Origin: Desulfobacteraceae bacterium
GTDB lineage: Bacteria; Desulfobacterota; Desulfobacteria; Desulfobacterales; Desulfobacteraceae
DNA length: 7,450 nt
Direction of reading: 5' to 3'
NCBI GenBank assembly: GCA_015486915.1
Contig: WFQS01000641.1
Coordinates: forward strand, 1 to 7,450
Shown piece by piece: positions 1 to 6,368 of the stretch (within the stretch, counting starts at the first letter, position 1; each line of letters begins with the position of its first letter). The notes below the pieces were generated by a model. The model did not search any database, was not told the DNA's origin, and was given only the letters and a program-made list of their open reading frames with translations. A program made the translations under genes and the position numbers.

Positions 1-1124
1 TAGGAGAATCCATGTCAAGGTGGATTTCAAGCTACCGCGATTTACCACTTCTGCTTAACCAGTGGGCAAATGTTGTAAGATGGGAGATGAGAACCAGAAT
101 CTTTCTGCGCACAAGTGAATTTCTATGGCAGGAAGGGCATACTGCCCATGCAACGGAGCAGGAAGCCATAGAAAGAACAATGATGATGCTTGATATCTAT
201 ACTGAATTTGTGGAAAAATATCTCGCCATACCCGTGGTCAGGGGAAAAAAGACCGAAGCTGAAAGGTTTCCCGGGGCATGCGATACAACATGTATTGAAG
301 CGATGATGCAGGACAGAAAAGCACTCCAGGCAGGCACGTCCCATTTTCTCGGACAGAATTTCGCAAAGGGCTCTGACATAAAATTCCAGACAAAAGATGA
401 AAAAGAAGAATTTGCATGGACAACATCATGGGGTGTTTCAACGAGAATGATCGGAGGGCTTATAATGACCCACGGTGATGACAACGGAGTTATAATGCCG
501 CCGAGAATAGCACCTTCCCATGTAGTCCTCCTCCCAATCATAAGGAAAGAGGAAGAAAAAAGAAAAATCATGGACTACACACAGGGCATTGCAGATGCCT
601 TGAGAAAACGCAGGTACCACGGCAGAAAAATTGTTGTGGAAATTGACGACAGGGATATTGGAGGCGCAAGGGGATGGGAATGGATAAAAAAAGGAATCCC
701 TGTGCGGGCGGAAATAGGACCGAGGGACATGGAAAACGATTCTGTTTTTGCAGGAAGACGGGATAAAAATCCAAACGAAAAACAATCCATAAAAAGAGAA
801 GTATTTATCAATGGCATGGAAGAGATGTTAGATGATATACAGGACACCCTTTTTAACAGGGCAATGGCATTCAGGCAGAAACACACACATAATATAGACA
901 CAAAAGAAGAATTTTATGAATTTTTCACTTCACAGGACAATGAAATTCACGGCGGATTTGCCATGTCTCACTGGTGCGGTTCCAGTGAATGTGAAGCAGA
1001 AATAAAAAAAGATCTTTCCGTGACCATAAGGTGTATTCCATTTGAAAGCAGAACGGAACATGGAAAATGTATATGCTGCAGCAGTGCAAGCAGCAGACGT
1101 GTTCTTTTTGCAAAGGCGTATTAA
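1..1124 (+). CDS. proS: Prolyl-tRNA synthetase, archaeal/eukaryotic type (5' end missing)
   Basis: Charges tRNA-Pro with proline in the cytoplasm. The frame is already open at the window edge (Gly-Glu-Ser precede the first Met at 12), so that Met is internal and about 100 N-terminal residues lie outside. Counting from Met 12, the class II motif 2 region is residues 17-47 (NQWANVVRWEMRTR, then LRTSEF and WQEGHTAH). The CDTTCIEAM and GTSHFLGQNF segments at 90-117 and the motif 3 region WGVSTRMIGG at 140-149 complete the catalytic core. The anticodon-binding domain follows (about 165-270, with GGARGWEWIKKG). The C-terminal domain has Cys322-x4-Cys327 and Cys353-x2-Cys356, a zinc-site pattern, and ends in the family's typical terminal Tyr. 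There is no editing insertion between motifs 2 and 3, which sets it apart from the usual bacterial form. It probably forms one transcription unit with rel, 3 nt downstream. Confidence 0.96.
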   Translation, partial: GESMSRWISSYRDLPLLLNQWANVVRWEMRTRIFLRTSEFLWQEGHTAHATEQEAIERTMMMLDIYTEFVEKYLAIPVVRGKKTEAERFPGACDTTCIEAMMQDRKALQAGTSHFLGQNFAKGSDIKFQTKDEKEEFAWTTSWGVSTRMIGGLIMTHGDDNGVIMPPRIAPSHVVLLPIIRKEEEKRKIMDYTQGIADALRKRRYHGRKIVVEIDDRDIGGARGWEWIKKGIPVRAEIGPRDMENDSVFAGRRDKNPNEKQSIKREVFINGMEEMLDDIQDTLFNRAMAFRQKHTHNIDTKEEFYEFFTSQDNEIHGGFAMSHWCGSSECEAEIKKDLSVTIRCIPFESRTEHGKCICCSSASSRRVLFAKAY

Positions 1125-1127
1125 TTA

Positions 1128-3287
1128 ATGATAAGAATAACTGACATACTTGATAAGGTAAGCGAGTACACCCCGGATGCGGATACTGATATCATTGACC
1201 GTGCATATATCTATTCTGCCCAGGTACATGCCGGCCAGACCCGCCTTTCAGGAGAACCGTATCTCACCCACCCCCTTGAAGTGGCATCTATTCTCGCTGA
1301 CATGCAGTTTGATGTGGAAAGTATTGCTTCAGCCCTTCTCCACGATGTAGTTGAGGACACCCATGCCACCAAAGAAGAGATTGAAGAGATGTTCGGCCAC
1401 AATGTTGCCCACATCGTTTCAGGAGTAACAAAACTCTCTAAAATCACATGCTCGACAAAAGCTGTTCAGCAGGCAGAGAGTTTAAGAAAAATGATCCTTG
1501 CCATGGCAGACGATATACGGGTTATTCTCATTAAACTTGCAGACCGGCTCCACAATATGAGGACATTGAAATATCATAAAAGAGCGGAAAAGCAGAGATC
1601 AATTGCCCAGGAAACCATTGATATCTATGTCCCCATTGCAGCGCGGCTCGGCATATTCTGGATGAAACAGGAACTGGAAGATATCGCTTTTTTCTACACA
1701 ATGCCTGAAGAATATGAGAACATCAATGCCCTTGTAAATAAAGACAGAAAAGAAAAAGAAAAATATATTAAAACGGTAAAGAAAAAATTAAAAGAAAAAT
1801 TAGCAAGCGCCGGCCTTAAATCTGATATAAAGGGGAGGTACAAACAGCCTTACAGTATTTATCATAAAATGCTTTCCCAGAATCTGGATTTTAATGAAAT
1901 CTATGATATCATAGCATTCAGAATTATTGTTAACACCATTGCTGACTGTTATAATTCTCTTGGACTTATTCATTCCATGTGGAAACCGATCCACAGTAAA
2001 ATAAAGGACTATATCGGCGTACCAAAACCCAACGGGTACCAGTCTCTGCATACAACGGTCATCGGCCCCTATGGAGAAAGGGTTGAGATCCAGATCAGGA
2101 CAGACGAAATGGACCAGATAGCAGAATCCGGCATTGCAGCACACTGGAGCTACAAAGAAGGTGCAACCCTTGATGATAAAACCGTGGGAACGTTTGCCTG
2201 GCTGAGAGACCTTGTGGAAAACCAGAAGGAATCAAGTGATCCCGATGAATTTATTGAAAACGTAAAAATAGATCTTTACCCGGACGAAATTTACCTTTTT
2301 ACACCGGGAGGTGAGATCAAGACCCTTCCCAAAGGCGCAACCCCTGTTGATTTTGCATATAAAATCCACACTGAGGTGGGAGCTCACTGTACAGGGGCCA
2401 AGGTAAACGGAAAGCTTGTTCCATTGACCCACCGCCTTGAGACCGGGGATACTGTTCAGATCACAACTTCAAACGAACGACACCCAAGTGCAGACTGGCT
2501 TAATTTTGTAAAGACCGTCAAGGCAAGAACAAAGATAAGGCAATGGGTCAAAGCAAGGGAAAAAGAGAGAAGTATCAGCCTTGGCAAAGAGATGTGTGAA
2601 AAAATTTTCAGAAAAAACAATCAGAATTTTTCCGGGCTTGTTAAATCAGGGGATATTGAAAAGGCTGCTGCATCATTTGGATTTAAAACCAGTGATGATC
2701 TCATTGCCCAGGTGGGCTTTGGAAAACTCACACCCCTTCAGGTACTTCACAAAACAATTCCCGAGACAGAACAGCAGCAGAAAAAGAAACCTACCATACT
2801 CTCCAAAATAATCAAAAGTACTAAGGTAAAAGAAAAAAATTCAGGCGTTATAGTAAAAGGCATTGATGATATTCTTGTAAAATTTGCCAAATGCTGCAAT
2901 CCGCTTCCCGGAGACTCAATCACCGGATATATCACCCAGGGGCAGGGAGTTGCCATACACAGAAAAAACTGTCTTAACGTCCTGAAAATGAGTCCTGAAA
3001 GGCTGATTGATGTTCAATGGAGTGAGGATCTTACAGATTCATACCCTGCAACGATTAGAATCCGTTCAGCTGACAGGGTTGGCCTTCTCGCAGATGTAAC
3101 TTCAGTTATAACGAGGAATAAAGCAAATATAATTAACGGGCACACAGAAACCGGTGATTACGGAATTGTAAGCAGCTATTTTACAATTTCTGTTGCAAGT
3201 ACAGAACAGCTCCAGAAAATAATAACGGAAATTAAAAAAGTAAAAAAAGTAAGGGATGTAAAAAGGATACTCTCGCTTAACAAATAA
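1128..3287 (+). CDS. rel: Bifunctional (p)ppGpp synthetase/hydrolase, Rel/SpoT type
   Basis: Makes and degrades the stringent-response alarmone (p)ppGpp. The 719-residue length is normal for a long RSH enzyme and all domains are present. The hydrolase HD domain has His48, His72-Asp73 (HDVVED) and Asp139 (LADRLHN), so hydrolysis should be active. The synthetase domain has GRYKQPYSIYHK (236-247), YDIIAFRIIV (259-268), PKPNGYQSLHTT (299-310) and Glu320 in RVEIQIRT. The TGS domain is at about 385-447, the conserved Cys/His region at about 583-615 (CCNPLPGD, AIHRKNC), and an ACT domain at about 640-715. The usual bifunctional RXKD motif reads Lys-Ile-Lys-Asp at 291-294, which keeps the basic charge unlike the acidic EXDD of RelA. 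The ATG is 3 nt after the proS stop; a weak AAAGG lies inside the end of proS, suggesting translational coupling. 'spoT' or 'relA' are alternative labels. Confidence 0.97.
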   Translation: MIRITDILDKVSEYTPDADTDIIDRAYIYSAQVHAGQTRLSGEPYLTHPLEVASILADMQFDVESIASALLHDVVEDTHATKEEIEEMFGHNVAHIVSGVTKLSKITCSTKAVQQAESLRKMILAMADDIRVILIKLADRLHNMRTLKYHKRAEKQRSIAQETIDIYVPIAARLGIFWMKQELEDIAFFYTMPEEYENINALVNKDRKEKEKYIKTVKKKLKEKLASAGLKSDIKGRYKQPYSIYHKMLSQNLDFNEIYDIIAFRIIVNTIADCYNSLGLIHSMWKPIHSKIKDYIGVPKPNGYQSLHTTVIGPYGERVEIQIRTDEMDQIAESGIAAHWSYKEGATLDDKTVGTFAWLRDLVENQKESSDPDEFIENVKIDLYPDEIYLFTPGGEIKTLPKGATPVDFAYKIHTEVGAHCTGAKVNGKLVPLTHRLETGDTVQITTSNERHPSADWLNFVKTVKARTKIRQWVKAREKERSISLGKEMCEKIFRKNNQNFSGLVKSGDIEKAAASFGFKTSDDLIAQVGFGKLTPLQVLHKTIPETEQQQKKKPTILSKIIKSTKVKEKNSGVIVKGIDDILVKFAKCCNPLPGDSITGYITQGQGVAIHRKNCLNVLKMSPERLIDVQWSEDLTDSYPATIRIRSADRVGLLADVTSVITRNKANIINGHTETGDYGIVSSYFTISVASTEQLQKIITEIKKVKKVRDVKRILSLNK

Positions 3288-3303
3288 TAAACTAATGCAG
3301 GAT

Positions 3304-3367
3304 ATGCCCGCAACCCATTTTCCTTTTCTCAATTTCTTGTTTTTTGTACAGGAAATGAGGAGTAAGG
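3304..3367. repeat. Dispersed intergenic repeat, copy 1
   Basis: This 64-bp stretch in the rel/rpmB convergent gap matches 4571-4631 with scattered substitutions and small gaps. Shared blocks are ATGCCC, AACCCA, the 14-mer CAATTTCTTGTTTT, ACAGGAA and TGAGGAGTAAGG. Each copy can fold on itself (CAATTTC-like sequence facing GGAAATG or GGAATTG). Placement between converging genes would suit a transcript-end or REP-like element, but no function can be assigned from two copies. Confidence 0.75.
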
Positions 3368-3387
3368 CACTAAAACCGCTAATTATC

Positions 3388-3417
3388 CGGGGCAGATCCG
3401 GATCTGCGAACCTGCCC
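3388..3417. terminator. GC-rich palindrome between converging rel and rpmB, possible terminator
   Basis: Bases 3392-3407 form a perfect 16-bp palindrome (GCAGATCCGGATCTGC), and an alternative stem pairs GGGGCAG with CTGCCC around it. It starts about 20 nt past the rpmB stop and about 100 nt past the rel stop, so it could end transcripts from both sides. There is no proper U-tract directly after the stem on either strand, so a canonical intrinsic terminator is not shown. Confidence 0.4.
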
Positions 3418-3426
3418 GTAAAAAAT

Positions 3427-3639
3427 TTATGCCTGTGCTTTGCTGCCCCTGGCAACCTTGACCACACTTCCCTTTTTAATGCAGCTTGTGCAGACATCAA
3501 TTTTTCTCACCCTGCCTTCAAACAGAGCACGAACCCTCTGAAGATTGGGGTTGAAACGACGTTTATTTTTATTATGCGCATGGCTGACATTGTTTCCCAC
3601 CATTGGTTTCTTACCGCATATTTTACATTCTTTTGACAT
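3427..3639 (-). CDS. rpmB: 50S ribosomal protein L28, zinc-binding form
   Basis: A structural protein of the large ribosomal subunit. The 70-residue product has the L28 signature: a CKICGKKP start, [23 protein letters not shown] in the middle (residues 15-37) and a basic C-terminus. Cys5-x2-Cys8 and Cys50-x2-Cys53 form a four-cysteine site, which marks the zinc-binding (C+) form rather than the cysteine-free paralogue used under zinc limitation in some bacteria. The ATG is preceded by CAGGAG with a 10-nt spacer. It is monocistronic or at most loosely linked to bamD, 153 bp upstream on the same strand, and it converges with rel. Confidence 0.97.
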   Translation of the reverse strand: MSKECKICGKKPMVGNNVSHAHNKNKRRFNPNLQRVRALFEGRVRKIDVCTSCIKKGSVVKVARGSKAQA

Positions 3640-3689
3640 AATTTTTCAACTCCTGTATCTAAATATTAAATATATATAAACTTTTTTCT

Positions 3690-3718
3690 TAAATTGTGAG
3701 ACCTTAAATTCACGTCAA
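3690..3718 (-). promoter_or_regulatory. Candidate rpmB promoter
   Basis: On the minus strand TTGACG (3713-3718) is followed after 17 nt by AATTTA (3690-3695), about 50 nt before the rpmB ATG. The -35 match is good and the -10 match poor. AT-rich sequence just downstream (3661-3680) offers other -10 candidates. A second identical TTGACG lies 21 bp further upstream in a tandem duplication. Confidence 0.35.
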
Positions 3719-3769
3719 CAATACTTAAATTCACGTCAACAATAATGGAACCTTCAACAATAATGGAAC
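3703..3769. repeat. Nested perfect tandem repeats upstream of rpmB
   Basis: A 21-bp unit (CTTAAATTCACGTCAACAAT plus A) occurs twice back to back at 3703-3723 and 3724-3744. Overlapping its end, TCAACAATAATGGAAC occurs at 3736-3751 and again at 3754-3769, an 18-bp period. The two arrays share the TCAACAATA core, so the core appears three times. On the rpmB strand the 21-bp unit carries TTGACG. This looks like replication slippage. Confidence 0.9.
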
Positions 3770-3792
3770 GAGGTTACATACATTAAATAAAA

Positions 3793-4515
3793 TTAATTGT
3801 AAAGAAAATTAAAAAAATGAAATCCCTTTTTAGGCATATTCTTTCCCGATTCTTCGATAAGTCTCTGGCACTTTGAAACCATTGACATGGCTTTTTTCCC
3901 CTCATAAGTATCAGGATAATTGGCGAAAATATATTCAAACCGGTTCAACGCAGCCTTATAGTGTTTTGATTTAAAATAAAAATTTGCAACATACAATTCA
4001 TGGCCTGCAAGGTTTTTAATACATTTTTTAATTTTACGTTTTGCTTTAAATGCATAGGGACTGTCAGGAAATATTTTTACGAGGCGTTTAAACTGTTCAA
4101 GTGCTTTTTTAGTAAAATCCTGCTCCCTGTCCACACTGTCAAGCCGGTCATACCAGCACAACCCCATACGGTATATAACATAGGGGACTGCATCATTTTT
4201 AGGATGCATTGTTTCAAATTCATGATAAGCAGATAAAGCCTCATCATATTCCTTAAGTTTATAATGTGCATCGGCTATCTTCAACTGGGCAAGGCTTGCG
4301 TATTTGCTGAAAGGATACCAGTCCTTAAGTTTTTTAAAAGCAGCAATGGCGTTTTGAAATTCATCTGCCCTGAATGCAGCAACACCTTCCCCGGCAAGTT
4401 CCTCAGCACTCTTTTGTGTTTTATGAGAATTTTTAAATATTGCACACCCTGAAACGGAAAAAAACAAAAAAAATGTAATAAAAACAAATACAGAAAACAA
4501 AGATAATTTTTTCAT
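3793..4515 (-). CDS. bamD: Outer membrane protein assembly lipoprotein BamD
   Basis: A periplasm-facing lipoprotein of the Bam complex, which with BamA folds beta-barrel proteins into the outer membrane. Residues 1-23 are a lipoprotein signal peptide (MKK, a Phe-rich hydrophobic stretch, then VSGC) with Cys24 as the lipidated residue. Ala follows the Cys, so Lol sorting to the outer membrane is expected. The mature part is a chain of TPR-like helical pairs: about 37-68 (AFRADEFQNAIAAFKKLKDWYP), 73-105, 109-150 with the family-typical DREQDFTKKALEQFKRL, and 166-201 (FYFKSKHYKAALNRFEYI, ANYP). The 240-residue length is normal. AGGA lies just upstream of the ATG (+ strand 4520-4523). A 280-bp repeat-filled gap separates it from trxB, so it may have its own promoter, though I do not see a strong one. 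Confidence 0.93.
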   Translation of the reverse strand: MKKLSLFSVFVFITFFLFFSVSGCAIFKNSHKTQKSAEELAGEGVAAFRADEFQNAIAAFKKLKDWYPFSKYASLAQLKIADAHYKLKEYDEALSAYHEFETMHPKNDAVPYVIYRMGLCWYDRLDSVDREQDFTKKALEQFKRLVKIFPDSPYAFKAKRKIKKCIKNLAGHELYVANFYFKSKHYKAALNRFEYIFANYPDTYEGKKAMSMVSKCQRLIEESGKNMPKKGFHFFNFLYN

Positions 4516-4570
4516 AGAATCCTACTTAAGTACCAGAACGAAAATACATGAATAATATCCAAAGCGGTCC

Positions 4571-4631
4571 ATGCCCATAACCCAATTACCTCTCCACAAT
4601 TTCTTGTTTTTACAGGAATTGAGGAGTAAGG
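4571..4631. repeat. Dispersed intergenic repeat, copy 2
   Basis: Second copy of the repeat at 3304-3367, in the same orientation on the + strand. It starts ATGCCCATAACCCA, keeps CAATTTCTTGTTTTT and ends GAGGAGTAAGG. It abuts the 159-bp palindrome at its right end. The stem-forming halves (CTCC-A-CAATTTCT against AGGAATTG-A-GGAG) differ in sequence from copy 1 but still pair, which hints that structure matters. Confidence 0.75.
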
Positions 4632-4788
4632 GAACTGGAATAAAATAATATACGTATATCGTGCAGTACTTTTGTTCGTTTTCAAGGCGTGATGACAGGC
4701 GCATAGTCGAACTATGTGCCTGTTATCACAACAGAGAAAACGGGCAAAAGGGCAAACAGGATGCGTAAATTATTTTCTGGAAGTTCCC
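4630..4788. mobile_element. 159-bp palindromic MITE-like element
   Basis: Two 78-nt arms (4630-4707 and 4711-4788) face each other across a CGA loop. The inner 19 bp (GTGATGACAGGCGCATAGT against its partner ending GTTATCAC) pair completely, allowing two G-T pairs. The middle stem CGTTTTC/GAAAACG (4677-4683, 4736-4742) pairs on through TTTTG/CAAAA. The outer part pairs AATAATATACG with CGTAAATTATT (one mismatch) and ends in GGGAACT/AGTTCCC. TAA flanks both ends (4627-4629, 4789-4791) as a possible 3-bp target duplication. There is no room for a transposase, so it would be non-autonomous. It starts 7 nt past the trxB stop and, when transcribed, would fold into a long hairpin that could stabilise or end the trxB mRNA. 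The palindrome is certain; the mobile nature is inferred. Confidence 0.7.
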
Positions 4789-4795
4789 TAAAGCA

Positions 4796-5722
4796 CTAAA
4801 CAAGATTATTTTCAATAAAATGTTCAGCAGAGATCACTGCAACAGAGCCGTCACTCACAGCCGTTGCCACCTGGCGCAGGGGTGTTGTCCTTACATCTCC
4901 AGCTGCAAAAATTCCCGGAACAGAGGTTGCCATGGTGTAATCTGTCACAATAAAACCCTGCTCATCAAGTTTTAAGGCATCACCGACAAACCCTGTATTG
5001 GGTATAATACCTATCCAGACAAAACATCCGTCAGCCTTGATTGTTTTTTCTTCCCCTGATTTTACGTTTTTTATTTTGACATTTTCAACGTTAAAAAAAC
5101 CATCCATACCCGATACTACAGAGTCCCATATAAATTCAATTTTATCGTTTTCAAATGCCCTTTCCCTTAAAATTTTTGTTGCCCTGAGTTCATCCCTTCT
5201 GTGAACAAGATAGACCTTTTCAGCAAATTTTGTCAGATACATTGACTCCTGAACTGCAGTATCTCCGCCGCCAACGGCAACCACTGTTTTTCCCTTGAAA
5301 AAAGGAGCATCACATGTGGCGCAGAAAGAGACTCCCTTACCAATGAATTTTTCTTCTCCAATATTTAATTTTCTTGGAGAAGCACCCGTTGCAATGATAA
5401 TCGTTTTTGTACTGATGCTTCCATCATCAAGATGAAGAATTTTCTTTTCCTGGGAAACATCCATTGAAAGGACCTCAGATGTCTTGATATTCACCCCGAG
5501 GTTCTTTGCCTGATTAAGCATTTTATCTCCAAGGTCAAAACCGCTTATACCATCGGGAAAACCAGGATAATTTTCAATCCAGTCCGTGATAAGAATCTGG
5601 CCGCCAGGTGCTGCTTTTTCAAGAACAAGCACATTCATTCTTGCCCTTGCAGCATACATTCCCGCACAAAGCCCTGCAGGGCCTGCACCGATCACAACAA
5701 GATCATAGTCCGTCTCTGACAT
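4796..5722 (-). CDS. trxB: Thioredoxin reductase (NADPH, FAD)
   Basis: Cytoplasmic flavoenzyme that reduces thioredoxin using NADPH. The 308-residue length is typical of the low-molecular-weight bacterial type. The FAD-binding Rossmann motif is G12-A-G14-P-A-G17 (VVIGAGPAGLCAG), and the distal FAD motif GIFAAGDVR is at 270-278. The redox pair is Cys134-Ala-Thr-Cys137 in SFCATCDAP. The NADPH domain has VGGGDTAVQE (150-159) and the VHRRDELRA segment (173-181), whose Arg pair fits NADPH preference. The ATG at 5722 is well supported by AAGGAGGA 5-6 nt upstream. It lies 99 bp downstream of trxA on the same strand, so the two probably work and are transcribed together, with the thioredoxin as substrate. 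Confidence 0.97.
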   Translation of the reverse strand: MSETDYDLVVIGAGPAGLCAGMYAARARMNVLVLEKAAPGGQILITDWIENYPGFPDGISGFDLGDKMLNQAKNLGVNIKTSEVLSMDVSQEKKILHLDDGSISTKTIIIATGASPRKLNIGEEKFIGKGVSFCATCDAPFFKGKTVVAVGGGDTAVQESMYLTKFAEKVYLVHRRDELRATKILRERAFENDKIEFIWDSVVSGMDGFFNVENVKIKNVKSGEEKTIKADGCFVWIGIIPNTGFVGDALKLDEQGFIVTDYTMATSVPGIFAAGDVRTTPLRQVATAVSDGSVAVISAEHFIENNLV

Positions 5723-5774
5723 ACAATCCTCCTTCTTAATTTAAATGAAATTCCTGAAAAAACCCTTTTATATT

Positions 5775-5813
5775 GTGAGGCAGATCTGGGACTTAAATCC
5801 CCATCGGCCTCAC
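5775..5813. other. Stem-loop between trxA and trxB, resembling a tRNA-Leu anticodon arm
   Basis: GTGAGGC (5775-5781) pairs perfectly with GCCTCAC (5807-5813). Inside is a second small stem, TGGGA-CTTAAA-TCCC. On the trxA strand it lies 9-47 nt after the trxA stop, so it may act as an attenuator or mRNA processing and stability hairpin that lowers trxB expression relative to trxA. The nearest T-run is more than ten bases past the stem, so it is not a canonical terminator. The + strand string GGCAGATCTGGGACTTAAAT looks like the D-arm/anticodon-arm junction of a tRNA-Leu, but no acceptor stem or T-arm is present. Confidence 0.5.
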
Positions 5814-5821
5814 GGCAGTTA

Positions 5822-6148
5822 TTACAAAAGTCCCTTAATTGAATTTTCAAGTTTTGCCTTTGCAACCATACCCGTGATCTTGTCTGCGGATTCCCCATCC
5901 TTGAAAAAAATCAAGGTTGGAATGGCTCTTATACCGTATTTACTGGGTGTCAAGGGATTTTCATCCACATTTACCTTTGCAAATTTAACCTTGTCTCCGT
6001 ATACTTCTGCAAGCTCCGCAACTATCGGGCCAATAGCCTTACATGGACCGCACCATGGGGCCCAGAAATCAACCATTACCGGTACATCTGATTTTAATAC
6101 TTCATTGTCAAATGAATCATCGTCTATTTCCATAATTTTTCCTGACAT
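5822..6148 (-). CDS. trxA: Thioredoxin
   Basis: Small cytoplasmic dithiol protein that reduces protein disulfides and is recycled by TrxB. From the chosen start it is 108 residues, the classic thioredoxin length. The active site is Trp32-Cys33-Gly-Pro-Cys36 within VDFWAPWCGPCKAI. The cis-proline is Pro77 in RAIPTLIFF, and the VDENP segment (61-65) is also typical. An ATG 21 bp upstream (6169) is open in the same frame, but a GGGAGA ribosome-binding site sits between the two with a 6-nt spacer to 6148, and the extra MVNGRYI is not family-like. The start at 6148 is therefore preferred. It has a strong promoter upstream and is followed by trxB. Confidence 0.96.
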   Translation of the reverse strand: MSGKIMEIDDDSFDNEVLKSDVPVMVDFWAPWCGPCKAIGPIVAELAEVYGDKVKFAKVNVDENPLTPSKYGIRAIPTLIFFKDGESADKITGMVAKAKLENSIKGLL

Positions 6149-6154
6149 AATATA

Positions 6155-6160
6155 TCTCCC
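6155..6160 (-). promoter_or_regulatory. Ribosome-binding site deciding the trxA start
   Basis: GGGAGA on the minus strand, 6 nt before the ATG at 6148. It lies downstream of the alternative in-frame ATG at 6169, so it can serve only the shorter 108-residue form. Confidence 0.85.
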
Positions 6161-6209
6161 ATTTACCAATTATTTTAATCTGTCTGAAGCTTATCACTTA
6201 ACCAGTAAA

Positions 6210-6245
6210 TTAATGTTCAAACCATATTAATGATTTCAACATTAA
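6210..6245 (-). other. AT-rich inverted repeat in the trxA leader
   Basis: TTAATGTT (6210-6217) and AACATTAA (6238-6245) are perfect complements separated by 20 nt, with three further pairs after one mismatch. The repeat lies within the likely trxA 5' leader, near the predicted transcription start. It could be a weak RNA stem or a binding site for a dimeric regulator; neither is shown. Confidence 0.35.
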
Positions 6246-6257
6246 AAACACTAAATG

Positions 6258-6286
6258 AATATATGATCTTGTACCTGTTTTGTCAA
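6258..6286 (-). promoter_or_regulatory. Sigma-70-type promoter of trxA
   Basis: On the minus strand TTGACA (6281-6286), a perfect -35 box, is followed after exactly 17 nt by TATATT (6258-6263), one mismatch from the -10 consensus. It reads toward trxA and predicts a start near 6250 and a 5' leader of about 100 nt. Confidence 0.8.
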
Positions 6287-6368
6287 TGTAAGTTAATGCC
6301 GCCATGCAAAGTTTTACTAAACTATAGTTCAACCTCAGCCCAGCCACTCGAAAAATTTTGATTGTTAA

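Noticed and set aside
12..14. proS beginning at the ATG at 12
   Set aside because: The frame is open upstream with family-like residues, and about 100 residues of the catalytic domain would be missing, so the ATG is internal.
3102..3500. Minus-strand 132-codon frame over the rel 3' end and the convergent gap
   Set aside because: It is antisense to the ACT domain of rel and overlaps the 5' part of rpmB in another frame. Its similarity to the frame at 4522-4704 comes only from the shared dispersed repeat.
5775..5813. A real tRNA gene on either strand
   Set aside because: Only an anticodon-arm-like piece is present; there is no acceptor stem, T-arm or CCA end at the right distance.
6149..6169. 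Longer thioredoxin start at 6169
   Set aside because: The ribosome-binding site GGGAGA lies after this ATG, and the extra seven residues do not belong to the family.
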